Source: Ructibacterium sp965146665 (GTDB taxonomy: Bacteria > Bacillota > Clostridia > Monoglobales > Monoglobaceae). From it: a DNA stretch of 64,000 bases. A model generated the notes under the pieces. That model ran no database searches. It was not told the origin of the DNA and was given only the letters and a program-made list of their open reading frames with translations. The translations under genes and the position numbers were made by a program. Shown piece by piece: positions 1 to 8,932 of this stretch. Location of the stretch: positions 5,125-69,124 of the forward strand of contig CBCTHE010000016.1 of assembly GCA_965146665.1 (NCBI GenBank). Reading direction: 5' to 3'. How positions within the stretch are numbered: the first letter of the stretch is position 1; each line of letters begins with the position of its first letter.

Positions 1-1799
1 CAGAACGGTATGACTTTGAGATCGGCGTGGATTGGTGTGACGCGCAGATTTTTTATAGTCTGAAAAAAGACCGGCCCGACCTGGACACCAGGGAAAAACA
101 AATCGGCTTCTGCAAATCGTGTTTCAAATATTTATTAGAAGAGATTTATGACGGACCGACCGGTGCAAACATTGGCGGACATCCTGTGATCCTTCTCTTT
201 GGGGATGGTTTTACCTTTGCGGAGTTTGCGGCGCTCAAGCGGGAAACATCCGGGTTTGGTACCCGAGAACCCTGGTATTTCCGCCGTGCGGTTATGAAAG
301 GTAAATATGACGGCGGAACGGTGACCTATACCTATGACGGGGACCATGAATATTTTGCCCCGGCGCACCGGAATGAGATCGCGGGCCCCTTTGGGTGGAT
401 ACCATTCCGTCTGCGGGACGCGGAGGCGGACGGCAAGCCGTACTGGGACGTGTACGCAACAGAGGAGGACTGCCTGGCATATCTGTATACCCTGCGGAAT
501 CATGCGGCGGAAAACCGGACCAGCTACCGGGCGTGGATCAGCGTTGTAACGCCTGGGATGGATCAGCGCGGCTGCGCCGCCTGGGGGCGGGCCATCAGTT
601 ATCTGGAGCGGGGAGACGGCTCCCTGTATCGGGCTATGTGGAAGGATAATGTCAAGCACAGGGAGGAGGCGGACGCTGTATTCATCGCGGGCTGGAACGA
701 TTATAACGAGGGTCATGAGATAGAGCCCACCCTGGAGAACGGGTATCGGGAACTGGAGACGACTGCGCAGTACGGTGCGCAGTTCAAGGGCATTGCACAG
801 GAGACACGGCCGGAAGATTTGCGTTTGCCGGCGCGGTTGTTTGCCCTGCGCAAGCGGGCAGCAAAACTCCGGCAAATTGGCTGTGAAGTCCATGAGGCGG
901 AACGATATCTGGACGCGGCGGCACAGCTGACCGCACACCGGCGCTGCGATGCGGCGGCAAAAAAATTACAGCGGGCCGAGGCGCTGCTTGGTGAGCAGTG
1001 GAGAGAGATCAGGACAAAGGAGCTCCAGGCGGAGACGCTCAGACCAGTTTTCCGGTCGGCTGTTCAAAACATTGCGCGGCAGGCAGAGGTTTGGGCCAGC
1101 AGTGCACGGCCGTTCTGTGAGGCTTGGCGGGCGGCAGACGGGGAACAGCTGCGCAGCTATTGGCAGTCAGACGCGGGCCCCAGCGAGCTCAGGCTGGAAT
1201 GGCCGGCGCCACACAGGATGACAGGGGTTCAGATCTTTACCGGATGGCTGGAGAGGGCCGATTTCCCAAACTGGCCCATGATTCCCAGACAGCTTACCGT
1301 GGAGTGCCGAACCGGGGACAGTTGGCGCCCCTTGTTTCGGACGGAGGACAATGCATGTCAGGATATTATGCTCACTTGTGATGTGAAGGCGGACGCACTG
1401 CGGATCAGAAGCAGGGATCCGCTGGGCATGGTGATCCGCGGCGCTGCAGTGCTGGCACCCGAGCCAGCCGGAGACGGGGTCAGCTGTTATGACGGGGCAG
1501 GCTTTCAGCTTCCGGAGGCGGCCGCGGCACAGCTGCGGGGACAGGTGTTCGGCGGATATCTGAAGTTCCAGTATTTGGATGAGGGATTAGGCACCTTTTC
1601 CATCCGATCCGGCGGGAGATTTCCGGAAGTATGCAGGATCACAATGGATGACACCGGTGCCTGGAAGGATGCAAGGATCCGGATATACCCCGCAGGAACC
1701 AACTGGAGCCACAGTATGGAGCGGCAGGCAGACCTGATTGTCACAGGAGATGTGAGGATCAGGAAAATGACTGCGGAGTTTACCATATATGGAAAATAA
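1..1799 (+). CDS. GH71/GH99-like glycoside hydrolase, 5' end outside window
   Basis: The frame is open from base 3, and the first in-window residues (ERYDFEIGVDWCD) align with EKYGMEVGADWCD of the next protein, so the true start lies upstream of the window. Shared landmarks with that paralogue are the HPVILLFG strand, a segment ending RGCAAWGRAI, and FIAGWNDYNEGHEIEPT, which resembles the C-terminal catalytic-barrel motif of GH71/GH99-type alpha-glucan or alpha-mannan hydrolases. After the barrel come a helical segment, a discoidin-like beta domain (SYWQSDAGPSELRLEW) and a C-terminal domain also found at the end of the next protein. The stop overlaps the upstream reading frame of the next gene by a few bases, so the two are probably co-transcribed. 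Substrate cannot be read from sequence. The family call is from motifs only; no catalytic residue is claimed. Confidence 0.75.
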   Translation, partial: ERYDFEIGVDWCDAQIFYSLKKDRPDLDTREKQIGFCKSCFKYLLEEIYDGPTGANIGGHPVILLFGDGFTFAEFAALKRETSGFGTREPWYFRRAVMKGKYDGGTVTYTYDGDHEYFAPAHRNEIAGPFGWIPFRLRDAEADGKPYWDVYATEEDCLAYLYTLRNHAAENRTSYRAWISVVTPGMDQRGCAAWGRAISYLERGDGSLYRAMWKDNVKHREEADAVFIAGWNDYNEGHEIEPTLENGYRELETTAQYGAQFKGIAQETRPEDLRLPARLFALRKRAAKLRQIGCEVHEAERYLDAAAQLTAHRRCDAAAKKLQRAEALLGEQWREIRTKELQAETLRPVFRSAVQNIARQAEVWASSARPFCEAWRAADGEQLRSYWQSDAGPSELRLEWPAPHRMTGVQIFTGWLERADFPNWPMIPRQLTVECRTGDSWRPLFRTEDNACQDIMLTCDVKADALRIRSRDPLGMVIRGAAVLAPEPAGDGVSCYDGAGFQLPEAAAAQLRGQVFGGYLKFQYLDEGLGTFSIRSGGRFPEVCRITMDDTGAWKDARIRIYPAGTNWSHSMERQADLIVTGDVRIRKMTAEFTIYGK

Positions 1800-1818
1800 A
1801 CAGAAAGGAAGAACTGAG

Positions 1819-4800
1819 ATGAAACGATTTTTAGCAGTGGCCCTGACCATGGCAATAACACTTGGGCTGATCCCGGCGGCGGCCCGGGATAAAGAGATCA
1901 CGGTGACGGTCAACGGGAGCAAGGTACGGTTCCCGGATGAACAGCCCTTTGAACAGAGCGGCCGGGTGATGGTGCCGGTGCGGTTCGTGTCAGAGGAACT
2001 GGGCGCAGAGGTCAATTGGCATGAACAGACCCAGACCGTATCGGTCATTGACAGCAGCCATGCGGCGGCCCTGACCATTGGAGCAAAGGAGGTAACTGCA
2101 GACAATGCCGCCGTCACCATGGATGTGAGTCCTGTTTATCGGAATGACCGCACCTATGTGCCGCTCCGTTTTGTCAGCGAAGCGCTGGGCGCGGAAGTGG
2201 AATGGGATGAGAACAGCCGTACCGTAACGGTGACCCGTTCCCCGCAGCGGCCGGACACGGGCAATGACAAAAAGGTCTATGCGCTGTATCACGGATTCCG
2301 GCGGACCAGGGAACATGACGGGGATCTGGGCACCTGGCAGCAGTACTATACCAGCAAGCAGTCCGGCACCGGCGTGGACCACATCAATTTCAGCGCGGAT
2401 ATGATTGACGGGGACGGGATCCACAACCTTGCTAACATGAACGGCGGCCCCGTAGTAGGAATGCAGTCTGAGCTGGATCCTGCGTATATTGAATATAAAA
2501 TGCTGCTGGCAAAAATCGCGCATATTGACGGCTTCATGGTGGATTTCGGATTCCCCGAATATGGAAACACCGTTTTGATTAAGGCATTCATGGAACAGGC
2601 TGAAAAATATGGCATGGAGGTGGGAGCAGACTGGTGTGACAGCTGGCTGGTTGATAAAAACTGGATTGCCAGCTACCGGGATGATATCAAAAACCGGGAG
2701 GATAAGCTGGACTATTTTGCCGAAAGCGTCCAGTATCTGCTTGACGAGGTATATGACAGCCCCAGCGGGGCCACCATAGACGGACATCCCGTTATTTTTC
2801 TCTTTGGCGGCGGTCCAAATTCAGGCGAGATGAAGAGAATTATGGAAAAGGCATACGACTATCCCGCCGGACTGAAGGAACCGTATTACATCCGCCGCAC
2901 AGGGCTTACCGGTTCCTACAGCAATGGAAACGTGAGCTTTTCAAATCCGGTGAGCACGACGCAGGCCTGGCTGGACATCGGCGTGGATGTCCACTCCTGG
3001 ATCGTGCCGCGGGTGCGTCCTATGGATGAGAACTATCCGTATTTTGACAGCTATGCATCGTTTGATGACGTGAAACAGTATGCCCGGACCTATAAACAGC
3101 TTTGGGACCAGGGGAAAAAGGTTCATGTGAATACTGCGGTGGTGGCCCCCGGCTTTGACAACCGTGCCTGCGCGGCTTGGGGACAGGGAAAGTTCCATGG
3201 ATTTGACCGCCTGGACGGTGAGGTTTACCGCTGGCAGTGGGAATTCTTTAATCAGAATAAAAACCAGATCGACGTGATGTTCATTGCGTCCTGGTCTGAC
3301 TTTACGGAGGGACACGAGATTGAACCCACCATAAAGAACGGCTGCCGCGAGGTGGAAACCACCCAGGAGTATGCGGCGGAGTTTCGTGACAAAGCGGCAA
3401 ACGAGGGGGACAAGGAGGCTCTGCAGATTCCGCAGAAGATATTTGAGGCCAGGCAGTACGCACAGAAGCTGGAAAAAGCCGGCTTTGACACCAAAGACAT
3501 GACCGGTATTCTGGATGCCGCGGCACTGGGCGCTTCCAGAGGGGCATATCTGTTTGCCAACGCTATGCTGGATCAAGCGGTGACACTCCAGAAGGCGTGC
3601 GAGGAAGATCTTGAAGTTGAAACTGTGACCGTCAGTGTACCCGCAGGTAATCTGGAGATCCTCTCTTTTGAAGCGGATCCTGCGGCGGGCAAGGATGAGA
3701 GCAAGGGGGTTGAGGTGGCACATGGAAAGCCTGTCAGCGCGAACGATGACCTTTCAGAAGGACGTGCGGCGAACGCGGTGGACGGCGTGATCGCGGACGA
3801 GTCCCGCTGGATCACTTCACAGAATAAGAGCAGCTATTGGCTGGAGATCAACCTGCAGAACGAGTTTACGCTGACTGGGGCCGATCTGTACACCGGCAAA
3901 ATGGACGGCACCTTTGGACTGCGCGATGTGAGGCTTCAGGCTTTGCAGGGCGAGGACTGGGTGGATATACCGGGTGCGGGCGTCTCCGGAAATGAGGAGA
4001 GCAATACCGACCTGTTCTGGACCTTCAATGAGCCGGTCACCACCTCTAAAGTGAGGGTTGTCTGTGACGATGGATCCATCGGGGTTCGCCTCAGGGAAAT
4101 TTATGTATACGCCGATCCAGCGGTCACAGATCTGTCTCTGCTCCATCCGGAGGAGACCGTCAAAGGCAAAAATATAGCCAAGGGCAAGAAGGTCACCACC
4201 AACGACGCGCTTTCCACCGGACCGGTTTCAAATCTGAATGACGGGGAGGTATCGGACAACTCCCGATGGATATCCTCGCAGGACAGCGGTACCTATTGGG
4301 CGGAGATCGACTTGGGCGGTGAGTATGAGCTGGCGGCGGCCGATCTTTATATGGGCAAGGACGACGGAAGCTGGGCGCTGGCGTCGGCACGCCTGGAATA
4401 TTCCAAAGACGGGGAATGGGTCACGATTCCGGGGACAGAGCTCAAAGGTAACGATTCTACCAACACGGATGTTAGTTTTACTTTTTCACCGGCCATTACC
4501 GCCTCCAAGGTGCGGCTGGTCAGCGACGACGGTTCCCGCGGCGTCCGTGTGAGGGAACTGATGCTCTATACTGCGGGCAGTCCTTCCGGCGGCGCGGATG
4601 ATGACTCTTTCCTGGAACTGCGCGGCAGGGAACTGGCCCAGGGCAAACCGGTTACTGCCAGCAGTGAACTCAGCGGCGGCCCGGCGGCCCGGGCGGTAGA
4701 CGGCATTGAGACGGACGGGTCCATGTGGATGACCAAGACCAGTCAGGACAGCTATTGGCTGGAGATTGACTTGAAAGATACCTGTAAAGTCATGGGCGCG

Positions 4801-5433
4801 GACGTACTCTCCGGCAGAAAGGACAATACCTGGGCTGTGGAAAATGTACAAGTGCAGTACCAAAAGGACGGCAGATGGGAGAGCGTTCCGGGGGGAACCA
4901 TCACAAACAACCCCAAGAGCCGCACGGAGCTCCGCTGGAATTTCGCCCGGCCGGTGGAGACAGACAGGATCCGGTTTAACTTTGCGGATGGAACGCGGGG
5001 TGTCAAACTCCGGGAGGTACGGCTGTACGAGGGCAGGGCATCGGTTGAAAACAGTGAAACCGAAGTCCACAATATGAGCAAGGGCGTATGGCTGACTGTA
5101 GACGAGGCCACCGCAAAGCTTCTGCGGGAGCATTATTTTGACGGAATGCTGTATATGCAGTATCTGGGTGACAATGAACAGAGCTTTAAGGTGACGGCGG
5201 ACTGCAGCAGGCCGCTGCCGGAGAAGATCGGTGTTACGCAGGGTGATTACTCCGTTGTTTCGGAGGTCCGGCAGGAGATCACCCACGGCTGGGAACAGTG
5301 CCGCTTTGCGTTGTATAAGGACAATCTGGCTTTGGAACACAATCTGGAAAACGGCGCCGATTTTCTGGTCAAGGGCACAGGGAATATCCGTAATATTGAA
5401 ATGCAGTTTAAGGTCTATAAAAAAAAGAGATAG
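1819..5433 (+). CDS. Secreted GH71/GH99-like hydrolase with stalk and three discoidin domains
   Basis: 1204 residues from ATG 1819, which has an AAAGGAAG ribosome site; an in-frame ATG at 1789 would overlap the previous gene and precede the signal peptide. Order: signal peptide 1-22; two copper-amine-oxidase-N-type stalk repeats about 25-140 (VPVRFVSEELGAEVNW and VPLRFVSEALGAEVEW); GH71/GH99-like barrel about 150-570 with HPVIFLFGGG and FIASWSDFTEGHEIEPT; three F5/8 type C (CBM32-like) modules starting near 634, 787 and 940, each opening with a GK-V-x(2-3)-LS motif; and a final domain from about 1085 shared with the preceding paralogue. The discoidin modules probably bind glycan. It is followed closely by ABC permease genes, so its product is probably an imported oligosaccharide. 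Exact substrate unknown. Confidence 0.8.
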   Translation: MKRFLAVALTMAITLGLIPAAARDKEITVTVNGSKVRFPDEQPFEQSGRVMVPVRFVSEELGAEVNWHEQTQTVSVIDSSHAAALTIGAKEVTADNAAVTMDVSPVYRNDRTYVPLRFVSEALGAEVEWDENSRTVTVTRSPQRPDTGNDKKVYALYHGFRRTREHDGDLGTWQQYYTSKQSGTGVDHINFSADMIDGDGIHNLANMNGGPVVGMQSELDPAYIEYKMLLAKIAHIDGFMVDFGFPEYGNTVLIKAFMEQAEKYGMEVGADWCDSWLVDKNWIASYRDDIKNREDKLDYFAESVQYLLDEVYDSPSGATIDGHPVIFLFGGGPNSGEMKRIMEKAYDYPAGLKEPYYIRRTGLTGSYSNGNVSFSNPVSTTQAWLDIGVDVHSWIVPRVRPMDENYPYFDSYASFDDVKQYARTYKQLWDQGKKVHVNTAVVAPGFDNRACAAWGQGKFHGFDRLDGEVYRWQWEFFNQNKNQIDVMFIASWSDFTEGHEIEPTIKNGCREVETTQEYAAEFRDKAANEGDKEALQIPQKIFEARQYAQKLEKAGFDTKDMTGILDAAALGASRGAYLFANAMLDQAVTLQKACEEDLEVETVTVSVPAGNLEILSFEADPAAGKDESKGVEVAHGKPVSANDDLSEGRAANAVDGVIADESRWITSQNKSSYWLEINLQNEFTLTGADLYTGKMDGTFGLRDVRLQALQGEDWVDIPGAGVSGNEESNTDLFWTFNEPVTTSKVRVVCDDGSIGVRLREIYVYADPAVTDLSLLHPEETVKGKNIAKGKKVTTNDALSTGPVSNLNDGEVSDNSRWISSQDSGTYWAEIDLGGEYELAAADLYMGKDDGSWALASARLEYSKDGEWVTIPGTELKGNDSTNTDVSFTFSPAITASKVRLVSDDGSRGVRVRELMLYTAGSPSGGADDDSFLELRGRELAQGKPVTASSELSGGPAARAVDGIETDGSMWMTKTSQDSYWLEIDLKDTCKVMGADVLSGRKDNTWAVENVQVQYQKDGRWESVPGGTITNNPKSRTELRWNFARPVETDRIRFNFADGTRGVKLREVRLYEGRASVENSETEVHNMSKGVWLTVDEATAKLLREHYFDGMLYMQYLGDNEQSFKVTADCSRPLPEKIGVTQGDYSVVSEVRQEITHGWEQCRFALYKDNLALEHNLENGADFLVKGTGNIRNIEMQFKVYKKKR

Positions 5434-5449
5434 GGAGTGAGACGGCGAT

Positions 5450-6394
5450 ATGAAGACAACAAGCGCGGCAGAAGTCAGGCCCATGGGGCAGAGTAAGCTG
5501 AAAAAGCGCTGGAATGAGCAGAAATATCTCTTCTTTATGATATTGCCCTGCCTGACATTCTATTTTATCTTTCATTACTTGCCTATGTACGGCGTTATCA
5601 TTGCATTCCAGAAATATGATGTGGTGAAAGGGATCACGGGCAGTTCCTGGGTAGGCCTGGATAATTTTATTAGGTTTTTTGAGGGGCCGTATGCCTGGCG
5701 GTTGATTCGGAACACTCTGCTATTGAGTATATACAACCTGGTCTTTTACTTTCCAATACCGATCATCTTCGCCCTGTTTCTCAATGAAGTGAAGAACAGG
5801 CATTTTAAAAAGGTGGTTCAGACTGTGAGCTATCTGCCGCACTTTGTCTCGGTCGTTATCGTGGTGGGGATGCTGCAGTCTCTGCTCTCCCCTTCCACGG
5901 GCGTCATCAACCGCATGATCGAGTCTCTGGGCGGCGAGCCAGTCAACTTCTTTATGCAGCCAAACTGGTTCCGTACCCTCTATATCTCCTCCACAGTCTG
6001 GCAGGAATTTGGATGGGGCTCCATCATCTACCTGGCGGCGCTGTCCTCGGTGGATGGCGGCCTGTACGAGGCGGCACACCTGGACGGCGCCGGGCGGTTC
6101 CGTTGCATGTGGAACATCACGCTGCCGTCCATCAGCCCCACCATCATCACCCTGCTCATTCTCAAGGTGGGCAATCTGCTGACGGTGGGCTATGAGAAGG
6201 TTATTATGATGTACAATCCCGGTATCTATGAGACGGCCGATATCATCTCCAGCTATGTATACCGGGTGGGTGTCTCCCAGGCGAACTACAGCTTTGGCAC
6301 GGCGGTGGGGCTGATGAATTCCATTGTTTCCATGGTCCTAATACTGATTACCAACACCGTGAGCAAGCGGCTGACCGAAACAAGCCTGTGGTAG
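5450..6394 (+). CDS. Carbohydrate ABC transporter permease, LplB/YtcP-like
   Basis: 314 residues, inner-membrane permease of the MalF-like class used by Lpl/Ytc-type oligosaccharide importers. About six hydrophobic segments are visible, the first around residues 25-45 (FFMILPCLTFYFIFHYLP). The cytoplasmic EAA loop reads YEAAHLDGAGRFRCMWNITL, which couples to an ATPase. PMYGVIIAFQKYD near the N-terminus is typical of this subfamily. It lies 16 bases after the hydrolase gene and 19 bases before the second permease, in one operon. No ATPase gene is present in the locus; transporters of this type commonly share a genome-wide MsmX-like ATPase. Confidence 0.9.
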   Translation: MKTTSAAEVRPMGQSKLKKRWNEQKYLFFMILPCLTFYFIFHYLPMYGVIIAFQKYDVVKGITGSSWVGLDNFIRFFEGPYAWRLIRNTLLLSIYNLVFYFPIPIIFALFLNEVKNRHFKKVVQTVSYLPHFVSVVIVVGMLQSLLSPSTGVINRMIESLGGEPVNFFMQPNWFRTLYISSTVWQEFGWGSIIYLAALSSVDGGLYEAAHLDGAGRFRCMWNITLPSISPTIITLLILKVGNLLTVGYEKVIMMYNPGIYETADIISSYVYRVGVSQANYSFGTAVGLMNSIVSMVLILITNTVSKRLTETSLW

Positions 6395-6413
6395 GAAGGA
6401 GGAAAATAATACT

Positions 6414-7298
6414 ATGGTACAGCAAAAAGGCAAAGGAGAGCTTATTTTTCGGTGTATCAACGGTCTGATCATGCTCCTGGTTGTGGCGGTGACCCTCTAT
6501 CCCCTGCTGTATGTACTGGCGGTTTCATTAAGTTCCGCGCAGTATGTCCAGGCAGGCATGGTGACTATCTTTCCAAAGGGGCTGAATCTGGAAGCATACC
6601 GCGAGGTCATGTCAGATACCTATTTCTGGTCATCCTATAAGAATACCATTGTTTACACTGTGACCGGAACGGCGCTCAGCCTGTTTTTGACCACCATGCT
6701 GGCGTACTGCCTCTCCCGGCCAAACCTGTTCGGGCGCAAGCAGATATCCTTTCTGATCCTGTTTACCATGTTCTTCAGCGGCGGTCTGGTACCCAACTTC
6801 CTGCTGGTCAAGAATCTGCACATCTACAATACTATGTGGGCCATTATCCTTCCTGCCAGCATCAGCACCTATAATATGATCATCACCCGCACCTATATGC
6901 AGGGGCTCCCGGAGGAGCTGTTTGAATCCATTAAACTGGACGGCGGCAATGACTGGCAGATCTTTACCCGTATTGTGCTGCCGCTGTCCAAGCCAGTGGT
7001 GGCGACGATTGCCCTGTTTTATGCGGTGGGGCTGTGGAACGGCTACTTTAACCCCATGATCTACCTCAAGGATGCTGACAAATACCCGCTTCAGATCATC
7101 CTGAAGGATTTAATACTGAGCCAGAACGCCAGTGATCTGTCGGCTGGTGCGGCCGAGGCCCTGGGCCAGAGCATGATGACAAGCGAGATGATTATTTCCG
7201 CATCCATTATGATCGCAATGATACCGATTTTATGCGTCTATCCTTTTATTCAGAAGTATTTTGTCAAGGGCGTCATGCTGGGCGCTGTGAAAGGCTAA
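6414..7298 (+). CDS. Carbohydrate ABC transporter permease, LplC/YtcP-like
   Basis: 294 residues, MalG-like partner of the preceding permease. The N-terminal hydrophobic segment (MLLVVAVTLYPLLYVLAVS) is followed by several further membrane spans, and the EAA loop ELFESIKLDGGNDWQIFTRI is clear. The C-terminus FVKGVMLGAVKG is characteristic of the LplC subfamily. Start at 6414 is supported by GGAGGAAAAT upstream. It probably forms a heterodimer with the 5450-6394 product and receives sugars from the lipoprotein encoded next. Subfamily assignment is firm; the transported glycan is not known. Confidence 0.9.
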   Translation: MVQQKGKGELIFRCINGLIMLLVVAVTLYPLLYVLAVSLSSAQYVQAGMVTIFPKGLNLEAYREVMSDTYFWSSYKNTIVYTVTGTALSLFLTTMLAYCLSRPNLFGRKQISFLILFTMFFSGGLVPNFLLVKNLHIYNTMWAIILPASISTYNMIITRTYMQGLPEELFESIKLDGGNDWQIFTRIVLPLSKPVVATIALFYAVGLWNGYFNPMIYLKDADKYPLQIILKDLILSQNASDLSAGAAEALGQSMMTSEMIISASIMIAMIPILCVYPFIQKYFVKGVMLGAVKG

Positions 7299-7330
7299 AC
7301 CAAAATCCAAATAGGAAAAGGAGAATTGTT

Positions 7331-8905
7331 ATGAAAGAGTTCTGGAAAAGAATCATAGGTTTTACGGCTGCCTCAGCTCTGGCTGTGGGCCTGCTGACAG
7401 GCTGCGGGGACAAAAACGGCGGCGTCGCTGTGGATATGGATACTTCTCAGCCCATCACCATTGAGATGATGGTGCTCAACAACACCAGCGGCGACGGCTC
7501 TGAATTTGTCATCAAGGACGTGGTCAAGGAGAAGTTTAATATTGACATCAAATTTTCTCTTAACAACAACCAATCCCACTTTGAAAAGCTCAATCTGCTT
7601 ATTGCCTCCAACGAGCTGCCGGACATTGTAGCACCCCTTCCGGCGGACCGGTGCAAACTCATTGGTCCTAAAGGCGCCCTGGCGCCGCTGGACGAATACT
7701 TTGAATACCTGCCAAATGTGGTCAAATATCTGGAGGCCGACAAGGTAAACATGGTATCTGCCATGGCGGACGACGGCCACATCTATGCTCTGCCCCGGTT
7801 TGCGCCGGATAAAAAGGACTACAAGTGGGCACCGATTATCCGGCAGGATTATCTGGAAGAACTGAACATTCCAGCCCCCGCCAGCTATAAGGAACTGTTT
7901 GACGCCCTGCGTCAGATCAAGGCGGCGCATCCCAACACAGTTGGCATTGTAAACCGCGAGAAAATGAACTTTTTAAAGGCCTATGGCGTGGGATATAACA
8001 CCTTTGACACCATGTTTTACAACAAGGAGACTGACACGTTTGAATTTGGTCCCATGAACGCCGGGTTCAAGGAGATGATGAACGATTTCTCCCAAGCCTG
8101 GAAGGACGGCCTGCTGGACAAGGAATTTTTTACTGCATCAGAACAGCAGTGGCAGGAGAAATTCCTGAACGGCTCAGGTGTGTTCACGCTGGACTGGCCA
8201 AAACGCGCCTACAGTCTGAATGAATCTTATAAAAAGCTGCACCCGGATGATACCAAGTTTAATACCAATTTGATTGAGCCGCTGGTTTCTGAAAATTATA
8301 CCAAAAAGCGGCTGAATTATTCAGAGACCCTTGGCTTGTGGACCTCTTGGGGCATTTCCAGCAATACCAAACACTTGGGCCGCATTCTGCAGATGGTGGA
8401 CTGGATGTACAGCGATGAGGCACAGGAACTGGTCCAGTGGGGCAGAGAGGGTGAGCATTTCGTTCTAAACGGGGATGGCAGACATCAGTATGCGTCCAGC
8501 CTTCAGGCGTCCTATAACCCAGAGGGGACCATTGATCCCATGAATACGCTGGGACTGAACCACAACCGCATTATGCGGGTGGAGAAGGACAACGGCGTCG
8601 TGGAGGTTCCAGATGCGCTCAATGCCATTATTCAGGGCTACAGCGCAAGCGTGGAGGGATATGAGACCGATTATAAAATTGCCCTCACCTTCACAGAGGA
8701 ACAGTCCAGCCGCATTGAGGAGATAAAAATGGTGACTGACACGCTGGTCAGCGAAGGCGTGGTAGCCTTTGTTACCGGAACTCGTCCCATGGGCGAATTT
8801 GACGGCTTTGTGGAGCAGATCCGCCAGCAGGGCGGCGCAGAACTGGAGGAGATTTATGCGGCGGCCTACTCTGCCTATCAGCAGAAAATGCAGAGCGCCC
8901 AGTAG
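7331..8905 (+). CDS. Sugar ABC transporter substrate-binding lipoprotein, LplA/YtcQ-like
   Basis: 524 residues from ATG 7331, preceded by an AAAAGGAG-type ribosome site; the longer upstream reading frame overlaps the permease and lacks a signal. The lipobox LLTGC (Cys about residue 26) predicts a lipid-anchored extracellular protein. The mature part has the large type-I solute-binding fold of the Lpl family (PITIEMMVLNNTSGDGSEFV, IASNELPDIVAPLP, FNTNLIEPLVSE). Length fits LplA-type proteins of 480-560 residues. It captures an oligosaccharide for the two permeases just upstream. Position inside a hydrolase/SLH operon supports uptake of products released at the cell surface. Confidence 0.92.
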   Translation: MKEFWKRIIGFTAASALAVGLLTGCGDKNGGVAVDMDTSQPITIEMMVLNNTSGDGSEFVIKDVVKEKFNIDIKFSLNNNQSHFEKLNLLIASNELPDIVAPLPADRCKLIGPKGALAPLDEYFEYLPNVVKYLEADKVNMVSAMADDGHIYALPRFAPDKKDYKWAPIIRQDYLEELNIPAPASYKELFDALRQIKAAHPNTVGIVNREKMNFLKAYGVGYNTFDTMFYNKETDTFEFGPMNAGFKEMMNDFSQAWKDGLLDKEFFTASEQQWQEKFLNGSGVFTLDWPKRAYSLNESYKKLHPDDTKFNTNLIEPLVSENYTKKRLNYSETLGLWTSWGISSNTKHLGRILQMVDWMYSDEAQELVQWGREGEHFVLNGDGRHQYASSLQASYNPEGTIDPMNTLGLNHNRIMRVEKDNGVVEVPDALNAIIQGYSASVEGYETDYKIALTFTEEQSSRIEEIKMVTDTLVSEGVVAFVTGTRPMGEFDGFVEQIRQQGGAELEEIYAAAYSAYQQKMQSAQ

Positions 8906-8932
8906 GCAACGCTTCCAGAAAGGAGGAGGTTT

